Source: Bacillus sp. OK048 (lineage in GTDB: Bacteria; Bacillota; Bacilli; Bacillales; Cytobacillaceae). From it: a stretch of DNA of 64,000 nucleotides. The position numbers and the translations under genes are program-made. The notes below the pieces were generated by a model. That model saw nothing but the letters and a program-made list of their open reading frames with translations. It ran no database searches and was not told where the DNA came from. The stretch is taken from positions 186,001 through 250,000 of the forward strand of contig NZ_FNHN01000005.1 in assembly GCF_900103525.1 (NCBI RefSeq), given 5' to 3'. The first letter of the stretch is position 1, and each line of letters begins with the position of its first letter. Below, piece after piece: positions 7,775-17,232 of the stretch.

Positions 7775-8944
7775 ATGACATCATCTAAAAATACAAATTC
7801 AAAACTTGATTATAGTCTTGTTTTTATCTTACTTTTATTATTTCTTGCTAGTTGTGTATCGATTTACAGTGCACAAGCAAGCGGTCAATATGTTGGTAAC
7901 TTTTTATTAAAGCAAGTTATCAATTATGCCATTGGATGTGGAATTATTGCTGTCGTGATTAGGCTCGACTCCGATCAGCTAAAAAAATTAACTTGGTATG
8001 CCTATGGGGTAGGCATATTTTTACTCATTTTCTTAATTATCGCACCGGAAAGCATTGCCCCAGTAAAAAACGGGGCAAAAAACTGGTTTCAGGTTCCTGT
8101 ACTTGGATCCCTACAGCCATCTGAGTTTGTCAAAGTTTTTCTTATTTTAGCCTTGGCGAAAGGAATAGACAGTCATCATCAAAAGCACCAAGTTAAGACC
8201 ATTTCATCAGATTTTTTGCTGTTAATAAAGCTTGGTGTTATAACAATGGGACCGTTAGCCCTGCTTATTAAAGAGGACTTAGGAACTTCGCTTGTCTTTT
8301 TGGCTATTCTATTAGGTATGATCTTTATCTCGGGTATCACTTGGAAATTGCTGGTACCGATATTTTCATTCGGGACAGCAATGATTTCGGTTATTTTTTA
8401 TTTTGTGCTCTTAAAACCAGAGATTCTTGAAAAATATTTAGGTGTGAGGCCGTATCAATTTAATCGTATTTACTCTTGGCTTGACCCTTACAACTTTCAA
8501 AGTTCAACCGGATATCAGCTGACAAGATCCTTACTAGCCATTGGATCAGGACAAACTGGGGGTAAGGGTTATGGAAATAGGGAAGTATATCTGCCAGAAA
8601 GTCATACCGATTTTATTTTTAGTGTGGTCGGTGAAGAGTTTGGATTTATAGGTGCGAGTGTACTAGTAAGTTTATTTTTCTTGTTGATTTATCATATTAC
8701 CAAGGTTGGTATGGAAACAAAGAACAATTTTTACACGTATATTTGTGTCGGAGTCATTAGCATGATTACTTTTCACGTTTTCCAAAATATCGGAATGACA
8801 ATAGGGGTGCTCCCGATTACTGGTATTCCTTTGCCGTTTATCAGTTATGGAGGAAGCTCGTTGATGGGGAATATGCTTGGAATAGGTTTGATTTTCTCGA
8901 TCCGCTACCATTATAAAAAATATATGTTTTCCACTTCTGCATAG
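7775..8944 (+). CDS. SEDS peptidoglycan polymerase, RodA/FtsW/SpoVE family
   Basis: Polytopic membrane protein of 389 residues with about ten TM segments. The family signature region YLPESHTDFIFSVVGEEFGFIG (about 270-291) and the later GIPLPFISYGGSS are intact; the HTDF form of the first motif is more like RodA than FtsW. SEDS proteins polymerise glycan strands from lipid II together with a class B PBP. No PBP gene is adjacent, so its partner, and whether it serves elongation, division or sporulation, is unknown. The start follows aaggagtg, and a terminator follows the gene. Confidence 0.85.
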   Translation: MTSSKNTNSKLDYSLVFILLLLFLASCVSIYSAQASGQYVGNFLLKQVINYAIGCGIIAVVIRLDSDQLKKLTWYAYGVGIFLLIFLIIAPESIAPVKNGAKNWFQVPVLGSLQPSEFVKVFLILALAKGIDSHHQKHQVKTISSDFLLLIKLGVITMGPLALLIKEDLGTSLVFLAILLGMIFISGITWKLLVPIFSFGTAMISVIFYFVLLKPEILEKYLGVRPYQFNRIYSWLDPYNFQSSTGYQLTRSLLAIGSGQTGGKGYGNREVYLPESHTDFIFSVVGEEFGFIGASVLVSLFFLLIYHITKVGMETKNNFYTYICVGVISMITFHVFQNIGMTIGVLPITGIPLPFISYGGSSLMGNMLGIGLIFSIRYHYKKYMFSTSA

Positions 8945-8949
8945 AATAA

Positions 8950-8992
8950 TAAAGAGCCCAGGTTATAAATAACCAAATGGGCTCTTTTCTTC
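8950..8992. terminator. Bidirectional terminator between the SEDS gene and yuzL
   Basis: AAAGAGCCCA...TGGGCTCTTTT, a 10-bp stem with A-rich left and T-rich right flanks. It is placed between two converging genes and ends one base before the yuzL stop. Confidence 0.85.
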
Positions 8993-9124
8993 TTATCTTT
9001 TGTACTGATTATTTTGGCTGTTTACTTTGTTTTTGTCAGCTTGTTCTCCGCCAGGACCCGCGTTACCTTGAACGCTAGCAGCGCTTACGCCTCTTTTAGA
9101 TGGCTCTTTTTTCATTTTACCCAT
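8993..9124 (-). CDS. yuzL: YuzL family small protein
   Basis: A 43-residue basic, Gly/Asn/Gln-rich peptide starting MGKMKKEPSKRGVSAASVQG and ending NNQYKR. It resembles the YuzL family, whose gene lies beside fadN in B. subtilis, as it does here (divergent from fadN). ATG at 9124 is preceded by gaggtgatgaggc. The small size and composition recall minor spore proteins; its function is unknown. Confidence 0.75.
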   Translation of the reverse strand: MGKMKKEPSKRGVSAASVQGNAGPGGEQADKNKVNSQNNQYKR

Positions 9125-9291
9125 GCCTCATCACCTCAATAAATAGGATGCCCAACTAAACTTTTTTATGTAAATAAGGTAGAAAAATTATTTTTCAAAA
9201 AAATCATAATTTTCAGCGTTTAATGATTGCGCAAATTTTTGAAATATTCTATAGTAATAATTAGCAGGACTCATTCAATTGTGAATTTTTT

Positions 9292-9321
9292 TTGACAAAA
9301 AAATGAATGAGTATTCATTCA
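9292..9321 (+). promoter_or_regulatory. fadN promoter with FadR (YsiA) operator
   Basis: A TTGACA -35 (9292-9297) runs into TGAATGAGTATTCATTCA (9304-9321). This matches the Bacillus FadR box, an imperfect palindrome of TGAATGA/TCATTCA. The operator covers the expected -10 and start region. In B. subtilis FadR represses fad genes and is released by long-chain acyl-CoA; the same control is inferred here. The exact -10 is uncertain. Confidence 0.85.
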
Positions 9322-9342
9322 AGGTGTGTAAAGGGGGAGACA

Positions 9343-11730
9343 ATGTTGAACAAACTTATTAAAAAAGCAGCTGTTCTAGGATCGGGAGTCATGGGATCAG
9401 GGATTGCTGCACACTTAGCAAACATCGGGATACCAACATTATTATTGGATATTGTTCCAAGAGAATTAACCGAAGATGAAAAAGCAAAAGGACTAACGTT
9501 AGAAGATAGGCAAGTCCGCAACCGCATTAGCAGCCAATCCATCCAAAAATTAGTAAAACAAAAACCAGCACCATTAGCGGTAAAAAAGAATCTGGCTCTT
9601 ATTGAAGCTGGAAACCTTGAAGATGACCTCATTAAATTGAAGGATGTAGACTGGGTCATCGAAGTGGTTGTTGAAAATCTGAATGTGAAGAAACAGGTTT
9701 TTGAAAAAGTAGAACAATACCGTAAACCTGGAAGCATCATCAGCTCCAATACTTCTGGTATCTCTGTTGAAGCGATGGCAGAAGGAAGGTCAGAGGATTT
9801 TAAAAAGCACTTCCTTGGTACCCATTTCTTTAACCCACCACGATACTTAAAGTTACTTGAAGTGATTCCTACTCAATATACTAGCCAAGAAGTCATTTCA
9901 TTCATGAAAACTTTTGGAGAGGATGTATTAGGAAAAGGCGTCGTGCTTGCTAAGGATACACCAAACTTTATTGCCAACCGAATTGGAACATATGGGCTTC
10001 TAATTACGGTGCAAGAAATGGTAAAGGGCGGCTATAGTGTCGGGGAAGTCGATTCAGTTACTGGACCATTAATTGGACGTCCTTCAAGTGCAACCTTCCG
10101 AACCCTGGATGTAGTCGGATTAGATACTTTCGCACATGTGGCAGGCAATGTTTATGAAAAAGTAACTGGGAAAGAACAGGAAGTTTTCGAGGTTCCGGCG
10201 TTTATGAAAACAATGCTAGAAAAAGGCTGGTTAGGTAGCAAATCTGGGCAAGGCTTTTTCCTTAAAAAAGGGAAAGAGATTCTGGAGCTTGACACTCATA
10301 CATTAGAATATATACCACGTAAAAAGCTATCCACTGCAGCAACAGAATTGAGTAAGCAGGAGAAAGGTACTGCGAACAAATTGAAAGCGCTTGTATATGC
10401 AAATGATCGTGCGGGGGAACTATTATGGAACATCTTTAGTCCAGTCCTTGTCTACTCTGCACAGCTTTTAGGTGAAATTGCTGAAACGATTGTGGACATT
10501 GACCGTGCCATGAAATGGGGCTTCGGCTGGGAAATGGGTCCATTTGAAACATGGGATGCGATCGGGATCGAGAAATCAGTCGAAAAAATGAAGAATGCTG
10601 GAGTAGAAATTCCTGTTTGGATAACAGAGATGCTCGCTAAAGGACATACATCGTTCTACTTAGAAGAAAATGGCGAACGTTTCTATTACAAAAATGGAGA
10701 ATACCGTTTGGTTGAAAGTAACCCAAAAGCAATCGACCTAAAAAAGTTAAAGGAACAAAAGGGAGTCATTAAAAAAAATGGCGGCGCCAGCTTAATTGAT
10801 TTAGGTGATGGTGTAGCTCTCCTAGAATTCCATTCGCAGAGTAATGCGATAGGTCTTGATATTATCCAGATGATTAATTTTGCTATAGACGAAGTGGAGA
10901 AAAATTATAAAGGACTTGTAATTGGAAACCAGGGGAAGAACTTTTGTGTCGGTGCGAACCTAGCCATGATGTTAATGGAAGCACAGGATGACAATATTCA
11001 TGAGCTTGAAATGGTTGTCCGTCAGTTCCAAAATGCGATGATGAAAATTAAATATAGTGCAAAACCGGTGGTAGCAGCACCATTTGCGATGACACTCGGT
11101 GGTGGTGCGGAGGTTTGTTTACCGGCAGCGCATATCCAAGCATCTGCAGAAACCTATATGGGGCTAGTTGAAGTCGGGGTTGGCTTACTGCCAGGCGGCG
11201 GTGGAAACAAAGAGCTTTATATGAAACATTTAGAAGGTCTGCCGAACGGTGTTCCATTTGACCTTCAAGCAGTTGCCAACAAAGTGTTTGAAACGATTGC
11301 CACTGCCAAAGTATCCACGTCAGGTGCAGAAGCACGTGAGAACAATTTCTTAGGTTTAGCTGATGGAATAAGTGTTAACGGGGATCACTTGTTATACGAT
11401 GCGAAGCAGGCTGTTCTCTCATTGAATGAGCAAGGGTATGTACCAAAGGCTCGCCGTAACATTCCAGTCGTGGGTGAAACAGGATACGCAACACTTCTTT
11501 TAGGCGCTCATTCTATGCTCCTATCTGGTTATATTTCAGAGCACGATATGAAAATTGCTAAAAAAGTTGCTTATGTGATCGCAGGCGGAAAAGTCCCATA
11601 TGGCACTGAAGTAGATGAGCAATATTTGTTGGATCTAGAAAGAGAAGCGTTTTTAAGCTTAATTAGAGAAGGTAAAACACAACAGCGCATGCAACACATG
11701 CTAGTCAAAGGTAAACCACTGAGAAATTAA
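9343..11730 (+). CDS. fadN: Bifunctional 3-hydroxyacyl-CoA dehydrogenase / enoyl-CoA hydratase
   Basis: Large beta-oxidation enzyme of 795 residues that hydrates enoyl-CoA and oxidises the 3-hydroxyacyl-CoA with NAD. The dehydrogenase part comes first (GSGVMGSGIAAHLANIG Rossmann loop near residue 14; THFFNPPRYLKLLEVI; two C-terminal helical lobes to about 430). The crotonase domain comes last (about 470-700, with CVGANLAMM and the GGGAEVCLPAA segment). This order is opposite to FadB and typical of FadN. ATG at 9343 was chosen because gggggaga precedes it and it leaves the FadR box outside the coding region. It is first in the fadN-fadA-fadE cluster. Confidence 0.95.
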   Translation: MLNKLIKKAAVLGSGVMGSGIAAHLANIGIPTLLLDIVPRELTEDEKAKGLTLEDRQVRNRISSQSIQKLVKQKPAPLAVKKNLALIEAGNLEDDLIKLKDVDWVIEVVVENLNVKKQVFEKVEQYRKPGSIISSNTSGISVEAMAEGRSEDFKKHFLGTHFFNPPRYLKLLEVIPTQYTSQEVISFMKTFGEDVLGKGVVLAKDTPNFIANRIGTYGLLITVQEMVKGGYSVGEVDSVTGPLIGRPSSATFRTLDVVGLDTFAHVAGNVYEKVTGKEQEVFEVPAFMKTMLEKGWLGSKSGQGFFLKKGKEILELDTHTLEYIPRKKLSTAATELSKQEKGTANKLKALVYANDRAGELLWNIFSPVLVYSAQLLGEIAETIVDIDRAMKWGFGWEMGPFETWDAIGIEKSVEKMKNAGVEIPVWITEMLAKGHTSFYLEENGERFYYKNGEYRLVESNPKAIDLKKLKEQKGVIKKNGGASLIDLGDGVALLEFHSQSNAIGLDIIQMINFAIDEVEKNYKGLVIGNQGKNFCVGANLAMMLMEAQDDNIHELEMVVRQFQNAMMKIKYSAKPVVAAPFAMTLGGGAEVCLPAAHIQASAETYMGLVEVGVGLLPGGGGNKELYMKHLEGLPNGVPFDLQAVANKVFETIATAKVSTSGAEARENNFLGLADGISVNGDHLLYDAKQAVLSLNEQGYVPKARRNIPVVGETGYATLLLGAHSMLLSGYISEHDMKIAKKVAYVIAGGKVPYGTEVDEQYLLDLEREAFLSLIREGKTQQRMQHMLVKGKPLRN

Positions 11731-11733
11731 AAA

Positions 11734-11778
11734 GAAAAGCGGAAGCGCCCCGAGCCAGTAGGCTACTTGCGCTAGACA
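11734..11778. repeat. Short fragment of GC-rich repeat family 2
   Basis: GAAAAGCGGAAGCGCC and then a GCGCTAGAC tail match the two ends of the longer repeats at 34491-34612 and 38139-38265. Here only about 45 bases remain, an internally deleted copy between fadN and fadA. Confidence 0.6.
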
Positions 11779-11816
11779 AATAGATTACTACTATAAGAGG
11801 AAAGTGAGGGAACGAA

Positions 11817-12992
11817 ATGAGAGAAGCGGTAATCGTGGCCGGTGCTCGGACCCCGGTAGGCAAAGCCAAAAAAGGTTCGCTTGCCCATGTTCGTCCTGAT
11901 GATTTGGGAGCATTGGTTGTAAGAGAAACCTTAAAACGTGCGGGAAATTATGAAGGTACTATTGATGATTTAATTATTGGCTGTGCCATGCCTGAAGCGG
12001 AGCAGGGGAATAACATGGCACGTAATATTGGTGCATTAGCGGGTCTGCCTCATACAGTACCAGCCATCACCATTAATCGTTTTTGCTCATCTGGACTACA
12101 GGCAATCGCCTATGCAGCCCAAGGAATTATGCTTGGGCACACAGATACTGCAATCGCAGGTGGAGCCGAATCGATGAGTCTAATTCCAATGGCAGGGCAT
12201 GTCATACGGCCCAATGTAAAGTTAGCCGAAACAGCACCAGAGTATTATATGGGAATGGGCCATACCGCAGAGGAAGTAGCAAAAAAATATGGGATTTCTC
12301 GTGAGGATCAGGATGCATTTGCGGTCCGCAGTCATCAGAAGGCAGCAAAAGCGATACAAGAGGGAAAGTTCGTAGACGAAATCGTGCCTGTTGAGGTTAC
12401 CTTCCGTTCTGTAGGTAAGGACAATAAGTTAGCTGAAAGAACGATCCAATTTTCACAGGATGAAGGAGTTCGTCCAGATACAAACCTTCAATCACTTGCG
12501 AGACTTCGCCCGGCCTTTTCAGTAACTGGTTCCGTTACGGCAGGTAATGCCTCACAAACAAGTGATGGTGCAGCCGCATTAATGGTTATGGATCGCGAGA
12601 AAGCAGAAGCACTTGGACTAAAGCCGTTAGCAAAATTCAGATCGTTTGCGGTTGGGGGCGTACCGCCGGAAATTATGGGGGTTGGCCCGGTTGTAGCTGT
12701 ACCAAAAGCAGTTAAACTGGCAGGTCTAGAACTATCGGATATCAATTTATTTGAATTGAATGAAGCCTTTGCTTCGCAGTCCCTTCAAGTGATTCGCGAG
12801 CTTGGTCTCGATGAAGAAAAGGTTAATGTAAATGGCGGTGCGATTGCACTAGGACATCCACTTGGCTGTACAGGTGCAAAGCTAACGTTAACACTTATTC
12901 ATGAACTAAAGCGGAGAAATGAACAATTTGGTGTCGTTACCATGTGTATTGGCGGCGGAATGGGCGCAGCCGGTGTGTTTGAACTTTTATAA
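11817..12992 (+). CDS. fadA: Acetyl-CoA acyltransferase (3-ketoacyl-CoA thiolase)
   Basis: Thiolase of 391 residues that cleaves 3-ketoacyl-CoA with CoA to release acetyl-CoA, the last step of each beta-oxidation round. Seen: active-site Cys90 in [10 protein letters not shown], the C-terminal [15 protein letters not shown]is motif, and [12 protein letters not shown] with the second Cys. Length is normal for FadA/YusK. It lies 86 bases after fadN and shares its direction; an intergenic repeat fragment sits in that gap. Expression is probably from the FadR-controlled promoter upstream of fadN. Confidence 0.95.
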   Translation: MREAVIVAGARTPVGKAKKGSLAHVRPDDLGALVVRETLKRAGNYEGTIDDLIIGCAMPEAEQGNNMARNIGALAGLPHTVPAITINRFCSSGLQAIAYAAQGIMLGHTDTAIAGGAESMSLIPMAGHVIRPNVKLAETAPEYYMGMGHTAEEVAKKYGISREDQDAFAVRSHQKAAKAIQEGKFVDEIVPVEVTFRSVGKDNKLAERTIQFSQDEGVRPDTNLQSLARLRPAFSVTGSVTAGNASQTSDGAAALMVMDREKAEALGLKPLAKFRSFAVGGVPPEIMGVGPVVAVPKAVKLAGLELSDINLFELNEAFASQSLQVIRELGLDEEKVNVNGGAIALGHPLGCTGAKLTLTLIHELKRRNEQFGVVTMCIGGGMGAAGVFELL

Positions 12993-13028
12993 TAAGGTTT
13001 TAGAATTCATTGTTGATATTAGTACTCT

Positions 13029-13215
13029 GTTAATTGGAGTGGAAGGCACGAGACTCCTCGAAAATGCTATCGCATTTTCTTCGTGCGTGGGCAGATTCGA
13101 GGATGTAATTCAATGTCCTGCGGGAGGACGGGGCAGGGGAGACCCCACAGGCGCTTCAGCGCCGAGGAGGCTCCCCGAACCGCCCGCGGAAAGCGAAGTG
13201 CCTGGAACGGAAATT
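13029..13215. repeat. GC-rich repeat core between fadA and fadE (no clear terminal repeats)
   Basis: About 185 bases, far more GC-rich than their surroundings. They contain the same core as the elements at 56471 and 59845 (GGAGGACGGGGCAGGGGAGA, GCGCCGAGGAGGCT, GCGGAAAGCGAAG). The usual GCTGTGTTA ends are missing. An extra segment of about 60 bases (about 13053-13110) interrupts the left half. It sits inside the fad operon; hairpins in it could weaken read-through into fadE. Confidence 0.75.
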
Positions 13216-13245
13216 ACCGCTATAAGTGATTAGGAGGAATTAATA

Positions 13246-15030
13246 ATGACACAACAAACTGAAAAAATGATTAAAGGCGGAAGCTTTTTAATCGATGATA
13301 TCCCATATGACCGTGTTTTCACACCTGAGGATTTTAATGAAGAACAATTAATGATTGCCAAAACAGCAGAAGACTTCGTTGAAAAAGAAGTTCTTCCACA
13401 GCTAGAACATCTAGAAAATCATGAATTTGATCGGACAGTTAAGTTGTTAAAACATGCGGGAGACCTTGGCCTGTTGGCGGCGGATGTACCTGAAGAATAT
13501 GAAGGGTTAGGCTTAGATAAAGTAACTTCATCCCTTGTAACTGAAAAAATGTCAAAAGCTGGTGGTTTTTCATTATCTTATGGTGCACATGTTGGTATCG
13601 GGTCACTGCCAATCGTTTTATTTGGAAACGAGGAACAAAAGAAAAAATATTTACCTGCCCTTGCTTCCGGTGAAAAAATTGCTGCCTATGCTTTAACAGA
13701 GCCAGGATCAGGATCTGACGCTCTTGGTGCAAGAACAACAGCAAAATTAAATGCAGAAGGCACCCATTACATTTTGAACGGCGAAAAGCAATGGATTACC
13801 AATGCGGGCTTTGCAGATGTATTTGTTGTCTATACAAAAATAGATGGTGAACATTTTACGGCATTCATTGTTGAAAGAGATTTTCCAGGAGTTTCTACTG
13901 GTGCAGAAGAAAAGAAAATGGGAATCAAGAGCTCTTCTACAAGGACTCTAATTTTAGAAGATGTACCTGTTCCTGTTGAAAATCTATTAGGCGAATACGG
14001 TAAAGGCCATGTGATTGCATTTAATATCTTGAATATCGGACGCTATAAATTAGCTGTTGGCGTTGTTGGCGGTTCTAAAAATGCATTTGAGTTGGCGGTG
14101 AAATATGCAAATGGCCGTAAGCAATTTAATACACAAATTTCCCAATTCAATTTAACAAAAGAAAAGTTCGGTACGATGGCTTCAAAAATCTATGCAGCAG
14201 AAAGTTCTGTCTACCGTACAGTTGGATTGTTCGAGGAAAACCAAGGTAAACTTACAACGGAAGAGCAGAAGGACATTAAATTAGTGGCAGGTTCTATCGC
14301 GGAATATGCAATTGAATGCTCGGTCAATAAATTCTTTGCTAGTGAAGTATTGGATTATGTGGTTGACGAGGGTGTTCAAATTCACGGCGGCTACGGCTTT
14401 ATGCAGGAGTATGCAATCGAAAGAGCATACCGCGACTCTCGTATTAATCGTATTTTCGAAGGTACAAATGAGATTAATCGTCTGCTTGTACCAGGAACCT
14501 ATATTAAAAAGGCTTTCAAAGGTGAGCTGCCATTATTCCAAAAAGCGCTTGTCTTGCAAGAAGAACTCATGATGATGATGCCTGAAGAGCCAGGTGATGA
14601 GCCGCTAGCGCAAGAGAAATATTTGGTAAGCAATGCAAAGAAAATTGGCTTGTTAGCTGCTGGTTTAGCTGCCCAAAAATTTGGTAAGGCGCTAGAAAAA
14701 GAGCAAGAGATCTTATCAAATATTGCGGATATTGTTTCTAATGCATATGCAATGGAATCAGCCGTTTTACGGACAGAGAAAGCAATTGCTAAATCTGGTC
14801 TTGAAAAAAATAAACAAAAGCTTCTTTATACACAGATTTTTTGCCAAGAAGCTTTTAACGAAATTGAACAGCATGCTAAGGAGACTCTGGTTGCTACTGA
14901 GCAAGGCGATACCCTCCGTATGCTTGTATCGGCTCTTCGCAAGCTAACACGCCACACGCCAATCAACGTGATTGCAAAAAAACGTGAAGCAGCTGACGTT
15001 CTTATTGAAGCTGAACGCTATATCGTATAA
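13246..15030 (+). CDS. fadE: Acyl-CoA dehydrogenase
   Basis: FAD-dependent acyl-CoA dehydrogenase of 594 residues that forms the enoyl-CoA at the first step of beta-oxidation. Seen: the ACAD core with AYALTEPGSGSDALG and QWITNAGFADVFVVYTKIDG, the QIHGGYGFMQEYAIERAYRD segment, and FEGTNEINR, which carries the region of the catalytic glutamate. A C-terminal extension beyond residue 420, as in B. subtilis FadE/YusJ, makes it longer than the usual 380-residue ACADs. ATG at 13246 follows taggaggaatta. A repeat lies between it and fadA; a strong terminator closes the operon. Confidence 0.95.
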   Translation: MTQQTEKMIKGGSFLIDDIPYDRVFTPEDFNEEQLMIAKTAEDFVEKEVLPQLEHLENHEFDRTVKLLKHAGDLGLLAADVPEEYEGLGLDKVTSSLVTEKMSKAGGFSLSYGAHVGIGSLPIVLFGNEEQKKKYLPALASGEKIAAYALTEPGSGSDALGARTTAKLNAEGTHYILNGEKQWITNAGFADVFVVYTKIDGEHFTAFIVERDFPGVSTGAEEKKMGIKSSSTRTLILEDVPVPVENLLGEYGKGHVIAFNILNIGRYKLAVGVVGGSKNAFELAVKYANGRKQFNTQISQFNLTKEKFGTMASKIYAAESSVYRTVGLFEENQGKLTTEEQKDIKLVAGSIAEYAIECSVNKFFASEVLDYVVDEGVQIHGGYGFMQEYAIERAYRDSRINRIFEGTNEINRLLVPGTYIKKAFKGELPLFQKALVLQEELMMMMPEEPGDEPLAQEKYLVSNAKKIGLLAAGLAAQKFGKALEKEQEILSNIADIVSNAYAMESAVLRTEKAIAKSGLEKNKQKLLYTQIFCQEAFNEIEQHAKETLVATEQGDTLRMLVSALRKLTRHTPINVIAKKREAADVLIEAERYIV

Positions 15031-15032
15031 TG

Positions 15033-15079
15033 AAAAAACTTTAGGCTCCCAGCACTTGGTGGGAGTCTAAAGTTTTTCT
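15033..15079 (+). terminator. Terminator of the fad operon
   Basis: AAAAAACTTTAG-CTCCCA...TGGGAG-CTAAAGTTTTT, a long stem with one mismatch and a T-run, directly after fadE. Confidence 0.9.
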
Positions 15080-15211
15080 ATAAATCTAGCAGGATTATTG
15101 CGGATTTAGTCGAAACTTTTAAGTGAAGCATTTTTACTTTTTTTCCAGTTATGTTACTATTCAAGTGACGATTAATGTCATTTGAAGTATTGGTACAAGG
15201 AGGGGAAACAG

Positions 15212-15568
15212 ATGTCTCTTACTTTCTACTGGTACCCGAAATGTGGTACATGTCGAAATGCAAAGAAATGGCTGGATAAAAATCAGCGTTCCTACAAAGA
15301 AATACATATTGTTGAAAACCCGCCATCTAAGGCAGAACTTCAGGATATTTACGAAAAAAGCAACCTTGAATTAAAGAAGTTCTTTAATACAAGCGGGCAA
15401 AAGTATCGGGAATTAGGCATAAAGGATAAAATATCCACTGCCACTGAAGATGAACTGCTAGAGTTATTAGCATCGGATGGGATGTTAATCAAAAGACCCT
15501 TATTAACGGATGGGGAAAACGTAACAGTTGGTTTTAAAGAAGAAGAGTATGAAAAAATGTGGTTATAA
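15212..15568 (+). CDS. yusI: Spx/MgsR/ArsC-family protein YusI
   Basis: Thioredoxin-fold protein of 118 residues with a CxxC redox switch (Cys11, Cys14 in KCGTCRNAKKWL), as in Spx and MgsR. The body, with FNTSGQKYRELG and LLTDGENVTVGFKEEEYEKMW, fits the arsenate-reductase-like family. Whether it binds RNA polymerase or acts as a reductase is not known. ATG at 15212 was chosen for the strong aaggaggggaaa upstream, not the longer frame from 15182. The neighbours fadE and gcvH match the B. subtilis order. Confidence 0.88.
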   Translation: MSLTFYWYPKCGTCRNAKKWLDKNQRSYKEIHIVENPPSKAELQDIYEKSNLELKKFFNTSGQKYRELGIKDKISTATEDELLELLASDGMLIKRPLLTDGENVTVGFKEEEYEKMWL

Positions 15569-15655
15569 GCATTTCATTACTTTTCAAAAAGAAATTTAGC
15601 TAAAATCGATTGATGTCGATAATAGATTTTAGAAAATAATGGAGGGATTTTTGTA

Positions 15656-16039
15656 ATGACTACACCAAAGGAATTGCGTTATTCTGAAGAACATGAGTGG
15701 GTAAAAGTTGAAGGAGAAACTTTCCGTATCGGAATCACTCACTTTGCACAGTCAGAGCTAGGAGATATCGTTTTCGTGGAACTACCTGAAGTAGGCGATG
15801 AAGTTTCAGCTAATGAGCCTTTTGGCAGTGTTGAGTCTGTTAAAACAGTTTCTGAACTATATGCACCGGTAAGTGGTAAAGTAGTTGCTGTTAACGAAGA
15901 TTTAAGTGACAGCCCTGAATTTGTCAACGAATCCCCATACGAAAAAGCATGGATGATCGTGTTGGAGCCTTCTGATAACAGTGAATTAGACAAGCTTATG
16001 ACTGCAGAACAATATGAAGCAATGACGAAAGAAGACTAG
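15656..16039 (+). CDS. gcvH: Glycine cleavage system H protein
   Basis: Lipoyl carrier of 127 residues. The lipoylated lysine is Lys63 in [12 protein letters not shown]. It shuttles the aminomethyl group in glycine cleavage, and in Bacillus it also relays lipoyl or octanoyl groups to other enzymes, which ties it to lipA at 33.6 kb. No gcvT or gcvP is adjacent, as in B. subtilis. ATG at 15656 follows atggagggattttt. A hairpin with a T-run follows. Confidence 0.97.
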   Translation: MTTPKELRYSEEHEWVKVEGETFRIGITHFAQSELGDIVFVELPEVGDEVSANEPFGSVESVKTVSELYAPVSGKVVAVNEDLSDSPEFVNESPYEKAWMIVLEPSDNSELDKLMTAEQYEAMTKED

Positions 16040-16045
16040 TTTGTA

Positions 16046-16077
16046 CAAGCACCTTGTTAATCAAGGTGTTTTTTTAT
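16046..16077 (+). terminator. Terminator of gcvH
   Basis: AGCACCTTG-ttaat-CAAGGTGTTTTTTT, a short strong stem with a T-run behind gcvH. Confidence 0.85.
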
Positions 16078-16253
16078 TGCTGCACTTTGGGAAAAATTCG
16101 CACCTTCTTAATTCTAAAACTAGGGGACAATAGAATAAACTTTAATTATGGACTGTGATGATGGTATAGTTAATATATTCACACGTTATTTACGTTTTCG
16201 AATATGTTAACAACAAACAAATAATTTTCTTTTGTATAGGTGATGAATGATGA

Positions 16254-16613
16254 ATGATGAATGACTCTTATGGTGATAAAGTTCTGATTGTTGAAGGAAA
16301 ATCAGATAAGAAAAAGGTAAAAAGTATTTTGAAGGAACCGATGGAGATTGTTTGTACAAATGGAACCATCAGCATGACGAAATTGGATGAATTAATTGAT
16401 TCTCTCGAAAATAAAGAGGTCTATATCCTCGTTGATGCAGATGACGCTGGCGAAAAGCTCCGTAAACAATTGAAAAGGGAATTCCCTCAAGCGGAACACC
16501 TATATATAGACAAGATGTACCGTGAAGTGGCAACTGCACCAGTATATCATCTGGCCACAGTCCTTTTAGGTGCAAATATCGATGTTCATTCTGAATTCTT
16601 AGAGATGGGCTAA
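16254..16613 (+). CDS. yusF: Small Toprim-domain protein YusF
   Basis: A 119-residue, almost bare Toprim domain. An acidic motif near the start (VLIVEGKSDKKKV) and DADDAGEKLRKQL further on supply the metal-binding Glu and Asp of primases and RNase M5. It is related to RNase M5-type proteins, but the substrate is unknown. The start region has several in-register ATGs (16254, 16257) with AGGTGATG ahead; 16254 is the earliest. It ends 3 bases before yusE, so they are co-transcribed. Confidence 0.82.
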   Translation: MMNDSYGDKVLIVEGKSDKKKVKSILKEPMEIVCTNGTISMTKLDELIDSLENKEVYILVDADDAGEKLRKQLKREFPQAEHLYIDKMYREVATAPVYHLATVLLGANIDVHSEFLEMG

Positions 16614-16616
16614 CGA

Positions 16617-16925
16617 ATGAACGATTGGACCCTAGATGAGGTATCATCCTTATTAAAAAATCATTCATCTGGACTCATATACTTCTATACTCCTTTGTGT
16701 GGTACTTGTCAGGTAGCATCGAGAATGCTCCACGTCATTGAAAATTTGGTTACTATAGAAATAGGGAAAATAAATTTGAATTTTTACCAAGAGCTAGCAA
16801 AAAAGTTTGAAATTGAAAGTGTTCCTTGTCTAGTCTTTATAAAAGAAGGAGAAGCAGTAGACATGGTTTATGCTTTTCAATCTGTGCCGTTCTTATATGA
16901 AAAAATAAAACAATATTTTAACTAA
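16617..16925 (+). CDS. yusE: Thioredoxin-like protein YusE
   Basis: A 102-residue thioredoxin fold with a CGTC active site (Cys28, Cys31) and the cis-proline region ESVPCLVF, where an extra Cys precedes the Leu. No signal peptide, so cytoplasmic. It should perform thiol-disulfide exchange; partners are unknown. It follows yusF after 3 bases, and a hairpin with a T-run follows its stop. Confidence 0.85.
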   Translation: MNDWTLDEVSSLLKNHSSGLIYFYTPLCGTCQVASRMLHVIENLVTIEIGKINLNFYQELAKKFEIESVPCLVFIKEGEAVDMVYAFQSVPFLYEKIKQYFN

Positions 16926-16928
16926 AAC

Positions 16929-16964
16929 TAAAACAGATGCTCACTGCTGCATCTGTTTCTTTCA
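16929..16964 (+). terminator. Terminator of yusF-yusE
   Basis: AAACAGATGC...GCATCTGTTT followed by CTTTC, right after the yusE stop. Confidence 0.8.
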
Positions 16965-17054
16965 TTATTTACTTAAAAACTATTGACGAGATTCCATGAT
17001 TTGGTGTATCATCTGTTTAAATATTCAAATAATTATTTGTGTAATTACATACAA

Positions 17055-17197
17055 ACTTACTTATCCAGAGAGGCGGAGGGACTGGCCCTATGATGCCCAG
17101 CAACCGGTTAATCAACACACGGTGCTAATTCCAACAGAGTACGTCACTCTGGCAGATAAGGAGAGATTTCCCCCTCTTCTTGAAGTGGGGTTTTTCT
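17055..17197 (+). ncRNA. SAM riboswitch (S-box) controlling metY
   Basis: The aptamer runs from about 17060 to 17160: P1 closes by CTTATC/GATAAG around the conserved S-box core (AGAGAGGCGGAGGGACTGGC, then GATGCCCAGCAACCGG, GGTGCTAATTCC). It is followed by an intrinsic terminator (17171-17195, CCCC-t-CTTC loop GAAG-t-GGGG, T-run). S-box RNAs bind S-adenosylmethionine and terminate early when it is plentiful. It precedes metY by about 36 bases. Confidence 0.97.
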
Positions 17198-17232
17198 GTT
17201 TTATGATTTATAAAATTAAAGGAGTGGTTAGG

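Noticed and set aside
12919..13233. 104-codon frame after fadA
   Set aside because: It starts inside fadA and its second half translates the GC-rich repeat core.
16996..17232. N-terminal extension of metY
   Set aside because: It runs through the S-box aptamer and terminator; the ATG at 17233 has its own ribosome site and gives the normal MetY N-terminus.
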